A DNA stretch of 47,292 nt from Nitrospirae bacterium JdFR-81 (GTDB lineage: Bacteria > Nitrospirota > Thermodesulfovibrionia > UBA6902). The number at the start of each line of letters is the position of its first letter. The stretch's first letter is position 1. The stretch lies in the NCBI GenBank assembly GCA_002011735.1, contig MTOQ01000038.1, forward strand, positions 1 to 47,292, written 5' to 3'. Both the position numbers and the translations under genes were made by a program. The notes beneath the pieces are model-generated. The model saw only the letters and a program-made list of their open reading frames with translations. It ran no database searches and had not been told where the DNA came from. This document shows positions 44,733 to 47,292 of this stretch, piece by piece.

Positions 44733-45923
44733 GTGTCTCTTATAGATCCGTCCATGTCACCCATTCAGAACCATACAGACTTAGAGAGGTGTGTCAGATG
44801 CGGGATATGTAAGGCCACCTGCCCAACGTATCTCATAGCCCTTGATGAGGGCATGAGTGCAAGGGGCAGGATGGCACTGCTTGGTGGTCTAAAGGAAGAG
44901 AAACTCCAGCCAACAGAGAATCTCTCTGAAAAGATATTCAGCTGCCTGTTATGTGAGGCGTGTAAAGGTATATGCCCGCTCGGTATAGACATCACCCGTA
45001 TGATATACGAAGGGAGAAGGAATCTAAAAGACACCTTCAACAGGGGAAGGCTACTCAGAAGGGCCATAAGGCTTTCGATCCAGAGGCCTGAGATAGCCTT
45101 TATGGTGCTAAGGGCCCTGCAGAGGCTCACGATTATAAACAGGATATCAGGCTATCTACCACCTGTTACAGCCCATCCCCTTAAGAATGGCCAGTCCGTC
45201 TTCAGGGGCACAAGGACAACCGCAAGGGTGGGCCTATTCCTCGGATGCAGTGTCAACTATCTCTATCCATCTATAGGTAAGGCGCTCATAGAGATACTGA
45301 ATACACTTAATTATGAGGTCGTGATAATGAAGGGTGAGGTCTGCTGCGGGGCCCCCTTAATGTCACTTGGATATGAGGATGAGGCTATAAGGCTTGCAAG
45401 GAAGAATATCAGCCTGTTTCAGAGGATGAAGGCAGAGGCCATCATCAGCCTCTGCCCAACATGCACAATGGTGATCAGAGACCGATATCCTCTACTCACA
45501 GGAGATGGCATACCAGGGATCGTGGATATCAATGAATTCCTGGTAAAGATCGATATCCACAAAGGCCGCTGCATGGTTGAAAGAAGGGTAACATATCATG
45601 ACCCATGCCACCTCAGCCATGGCCTCGGCATAACAGAGGAGCCAAGGGAGATAATCCACAACATTGAGAACACAACCCTTGTGGAGATGGAGGATGCCCG
45701 TAGATGCTGTGGTTTCGGAGGCCTCTTCAGCAAATTATTCAAGGACCTATCCATGGAGATCAGCAGAAGGAAGATGGAGGATATAAAGAAGACAGGCGCA
45801 GATACAGTGGTAACCTCATGCCCTGGCTGCATAATCCACCTGAATGAATTAAAGAGACAGATGGGTATTGATATAGAGATACTACACATCGTGGAATTGC
45901 TCCATGAGGCTATAACAGGATAG
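44733..45923 (+). CDS. GlcF-like 4Fe-4S / CCG-domain protein
   Basis: Two 4Fe-4S motifs open the protein (CVRCGICKATCPT with Cys20, 23, 26, 30; CLLCEACKGICPLG near 70). Two CCG domains follow, with GLFLGCSVNY plus VCCGAPL and YHDPCHLSHG plus RRCCGFGGLF. This is the architecture of glycolate oxidase subunit GlcF and HdrD-like proteins, which pass electrons from a flavin partner. No FAD subunit (GlcD/LldF) is adjacent, so the donor is unknown. The start is GTG 44733 or ATG 44754; neither has a good ribosome-binding site. Confidence 0.88.
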   Translation: MSLIDPSMSPIQNHTDLERCVRCGICKATCPTYLIALDEGMSARGRMALLGGLKEEKLQPTENLSEKIFSCLLCEACKGICPLGIDITRMIYEGRRNLKDTFNRGRLLRRAIRLSIQRPEIAFMVLRALQRLTIINRISGYLPPVTAHPLKNGQSVFRGTRTTARVGLFLGCSVNYLYPSIGKALIEILNTLNYEVVIMKGEVCCGAPLMSLGYEDEAIRLARKNISLFQRMKAEAIISLCPTCTMVIRDRYPLLTGDGIPGIVDINEFLVKIDIHKGRCMVERRVTYHDPCHLSHGLGITEEPREIIHNIENTTLVEMEDARRCCGFGGLFSKLFKDLSMEISRRKMEDIKKTGADTVVTSCPGCIIHLNELKRQMGIDIEILHIVELLHEAITG

Positions 45924-45926
45924 AAA

Positions 45927-45935
45927 TGCTATAAT
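45927..45935 (+). promoter_or_regulatory. Extended -10 promoter just before fmdB
   Basis: TGCTATAAT (45927-45935) is an exact extended -10 element. It ends 8 nt before the fmdB ATG, too close for a Shine-Dalgarno leader. Confidence 0.45.
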
Positions 45936-45943
45936 ATAGTGAT

Positions 45944-46150
45944 ATGCCGATATTCGAATACAGATGTAATGAGTGTGGGACAGAATTCGAGGAACTCGTC
46001 TCAGGGCAAAACCCTGATGTCAGGTGCATAAAGTGCCATTCAAAAAATGTCAAGAAAAAGTTCTCTTTATTCGGGATGAGCGGGGTCGAGAAACAGGTCT
46101 CATCAGGGTGCACATCCTGCAGCTCCTCATCATGCAAAAGCTGTAAATAA
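45944..46150 (+). CDS. FmdB-family zinc-ribbon protein
   Basis: The 68-residue protein starts MPIFEYRCNECGTEFE, the FmdB signature, and has a second Cys pair CIKCHS. It ends in a Ser/Cys-rich tail (SSGCTSCSSSSCKSCK). FmdB proteins are often called regulatory but their function is unproven. Stop TAA overlaps the thermonuclease ATG by one base. Confidence 0.9.
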   Translation: MPIFEYRCNECGTEFEELVSGQNPDVRCIKCHSKNVKKKFSLFGMSGVEKQVSSGCTSCSSSSCKSCK

Positions 46151-47055
46151 TGTATCCCGAAACACTGCACCGCTGGATCATTATAATAATCACCCTCTCC
46201 CTGCTCTCTTTATCCCCATTCCACCTATATGGCATGTCTTCATCACCAGAGGAAACCATCCTCTCAGGATGCGAATTCCAGAGGGTATCACATGTAATAG
46301 ATGGTGACACCTTCGTGCTTGAGGATGGCAGAAAGGTGAGGATGCTCGGTGTCGATACACCAGAGACCGTTGATCCACGGAGGGATGTCCAGTTCTTTGG
46401 TAAGGAGGCTGCAAGAAGACTGAGGGAATGGATAGAGGGAGAGGTGGTCTGCCTGAGAAGGGACGCCGACAGGACACAGGACACCGATAAATACGGGAGA
46501 TTGCTCAGATATGTATGGATTTATCGACCATCATCCCGGCAGGAACCCGTAAAGGGCTTTTTTGTCAATGCCGAGCTCATAAAACAGGGTTATGCCTTTG
46601 CATATACCCGATATCCGTTCCAGTATCTCGAAGACTTCAGGGCCTATGAGAGACAGGCGCGGCAGAAGAACCTTGGCCTCTGGGATGAAGAGCGATACAA
46701 AGAATGGCACGAGAACCTGAAAGAGAGTGAAAGCATCTCACTGACATGCGGCAGGGCTGAGACCATCTGTCCTGACGATGCCATCAACCACGTTGGCGAG
46801 ACAAGGACGGTCAGATTCTTCGTAAGAAAATCCTACGACAGCGGCAGGGCTGTCTTCCTGAACAGCAAGAACGACTTTAGAGACCCTGATAACTTTACAG
46901 CGGTAATATTTAAAAAGGACAAACACAAATTCCTCCGTCCCCCCTCCGAATACTACTGGGGCAAGACAGTGGATGTGACAGGTGTAATAGAAGAATATGA
47001 CGGAAGGGCAGAAATAATCATAAAAGATCCCTCACAGATAAGGATAGTGGAGTAA
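46150..47055 (+). CDS. Secreted thermonuclease (SNase-like) with C-terminal OB-like domain
   Basis: A signal sequence (about residues 1-28) precedes an SNase domain (about 42-185) with RVSHVIDGDTFVL, catalytic residues Arg64, Glu72 (MLGVDTPETV) and Arg117 (DKYGRLLRYVW). The last ~85 residues form a second beta-rich domain (GETRTVRFFVRKSYDSG, ending KTVDVTGVIEEYDGRAEI) that looks like an OB-fold nucleic-acid-binding module. It would degrade DNA or RNA outside the cytoplasm. Both domains are intact. Confidence 0.88.
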   Translation: MYPETLHRWIIIIITLSLLSLSPFHLYGMSSSPEETILSGCEFQRVSHVIDGDTFVLEDGRKVRMLGVDTPETVDPRRDVQFFGKEAARRLREWIEGEVVCLRRDADRTQDTDKYGRLLRYVWIYRPSSRQEPVKGFFVNAELIKQGYAFAYTRYPFQYLEDFRAYERQARQKNLGLWDEERYKEWHENLKESESISLTCGRAETICPDDAINHVGETRTVRFFVRKSYDSGRAVFLNSKNDFRDPDNFTAVIFKKDKHKFLRPPSEYYWGKTVDVTGVIEEYDGRAEIIIKDPSQIRIVE

Positions 47056-47075
47056 CTCCCCATAAAAAGGTTTTG

Positions 47076-47105
47076 TTGAATTTATCAGCCCTTATTCTTT
47101 ATAAT
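47076..47105 (+). promoter_or_regulatory. Promoter of the tRNA-Asn gene
   Basis: TTGAAT (47076-47081), an 18-bp spacer and TATAAT (47100-47105) are placed so that transcription would start near 47112, about 12 nt before the tRNA. Confidence 0.55.
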
Positions 47106-47123
47106 GTATTGTCTAACTCCTCT

Positions 47124-47199
47124 TCCCGGGTAGCTCAGTCGGCAGAGCGGGTGGCTGTTAACCACTTAGTCGGGGGTTCGAGTCCCTCCCCGGGAGCCA
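47124..47199 (+). tRNA. tRNA-Asn (anticodon GTT), CCA encoded
   Basis: A full cloverleaf can be folded. The acceptor stem TCCCGGG (47124-47130) pairs perfectly with CCCGGGA (47189-47195). The anticodon stem encloses loop CTGTTAA with GTT at 47157-47159. The T arm has loop TTCGAGT (47177-47183). The D arm contains TAGCTCAGTCGGCAGAGC. G96-type discriminator and CCA (47197-47199) are encoded. Confidence 0.95.
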
Positions 47200-47210
47200 T
47201 TTTAATGGCT
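47195..47210 (+). terminator. Possible small hairpin after tRNA-Asn
   Basis: AGCCATT and AATGGCT form a 7-bp stem with a 2-nt centre, overlapping the tRNA 3' end. It has no T-run. It may be fortuitous, though it could help 3'-end formation. Confidence 0.2.
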
Positions 47211-47292
47211 GTTTCAAACTCATTTAAAGTGGCCTTCCATCTTGCCCGCACAAGGAAGAAGGCAGGCAAAATAAAAATATTTCTTTCTCCTA

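Noticed and set aside
47205-47292. Possible gene start after tRNA-Asn, open to the window edge
   Set aside because: Only 29 codons are visible, there is no ribosome-binding site and no recognisable motif.
47124-47292. Integration site at the tRNA-Asn 3' end
   Set aside because: No integrase gene or direct repeat of the tRNA end is visible in the window.

Overview
This window looks like a chromosomal segment of a diderm (Gram-negative) bacterium. The signs are an Mla-type phospholipid transporter, an AMIN-domain amidase, a lipobox lipoprotein, the diaminopimelate branch of lysine synthesis and an L,D-transpeptidase. AGG/AGA arginine and ATA isoleucine codons are used heavily, and GC is in the mid-40s percent by eye. 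Together with the HD-GYP regulator and the paired FmdB, TPM/LemA and radical-SAM/RNase G genes, this suggests a Nitrospirota- or Desulfobacterota-like lineage, possibly thermophilic. That placement is an inference; there is no marker gene here. One tRNA gene (Asn, GTT) is present. I see no rRNA, CRISPR array, intact insertion sequence or prophage.

Layout. 0.1-5.9 kb: a DksA-like protein with a histone-H1-like lysine tail, then a leftward block with an AI-2E-family permease, an N-acyl-D-amino-acid deacylase, an AMIN/amidase_3 hydrolase, a FecR-domain secreted protein and an unknown protein. 6.0-9.6 kb: a UPF0104 flippase-like membrane protein, two small zinc-ribbon proteins, an ICMT-like methyltransferase, a LysM/L,D-transpeptidase and a coiled-coil lipoprotein. 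9.6-15.2 kb: a tightly overlapping leftward operon, (FG-GAP exported protein)-uppS-cdsA-dxr-rseP. 15.3-17.4 kb: a nucleotidyltransferase-like protein, a TPM protein and LemA. 17.4-20.2 kb: an HDAC-family deacetylase, a THEP1 NTPase and tilS. 20.2-23.4 kb: lysA-dapF-yacG-dapB, with no dapA between dapF and dapB.

23.4-39.0 kb is the most unusual part. Every intact gene points left. Upstream is mlaE-mlaF-mlaD. Then comes a type II PKS/FAS-like set: ketoreductase, a ketosynthase homologue that has lost all three catalytic residues (chain-length-factor-like), ACP, FabZ-like dehydratase and an intact ketosynthase. Downstream are a thioester-reductase-like SDR and a phytoene-desaturase/CrtISO-like FAD enzyme. 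The block ends with a canonical membrane histidine kinase, a second kinase homologue whose ATP-binding motifs have decayed, and an HD-GYP response regulator. Read together, the set suggests a compact polyene or specialised lipid pathway with reductive chain release and possibly lipid export. Gene decay (a frameshifted RelE/ParE toxin, a DUF5678/retropepsin-like relic, a truncated gene tail) and an AT-rich mosaic segment mark it as an accessory or rearranged region.

39.0-47.3 kb returns to housekeeping genes. These are a GalU-like nucleotidyltransferase, a radical SAM (B12-binding plus DUF2344) protein, RNase E/G, LarE, a GlcF-like Fe-S/CCG protein, FmdB, a secreted thermonuclease with a C-terminal OB-like domain, and tRNA-Asn.
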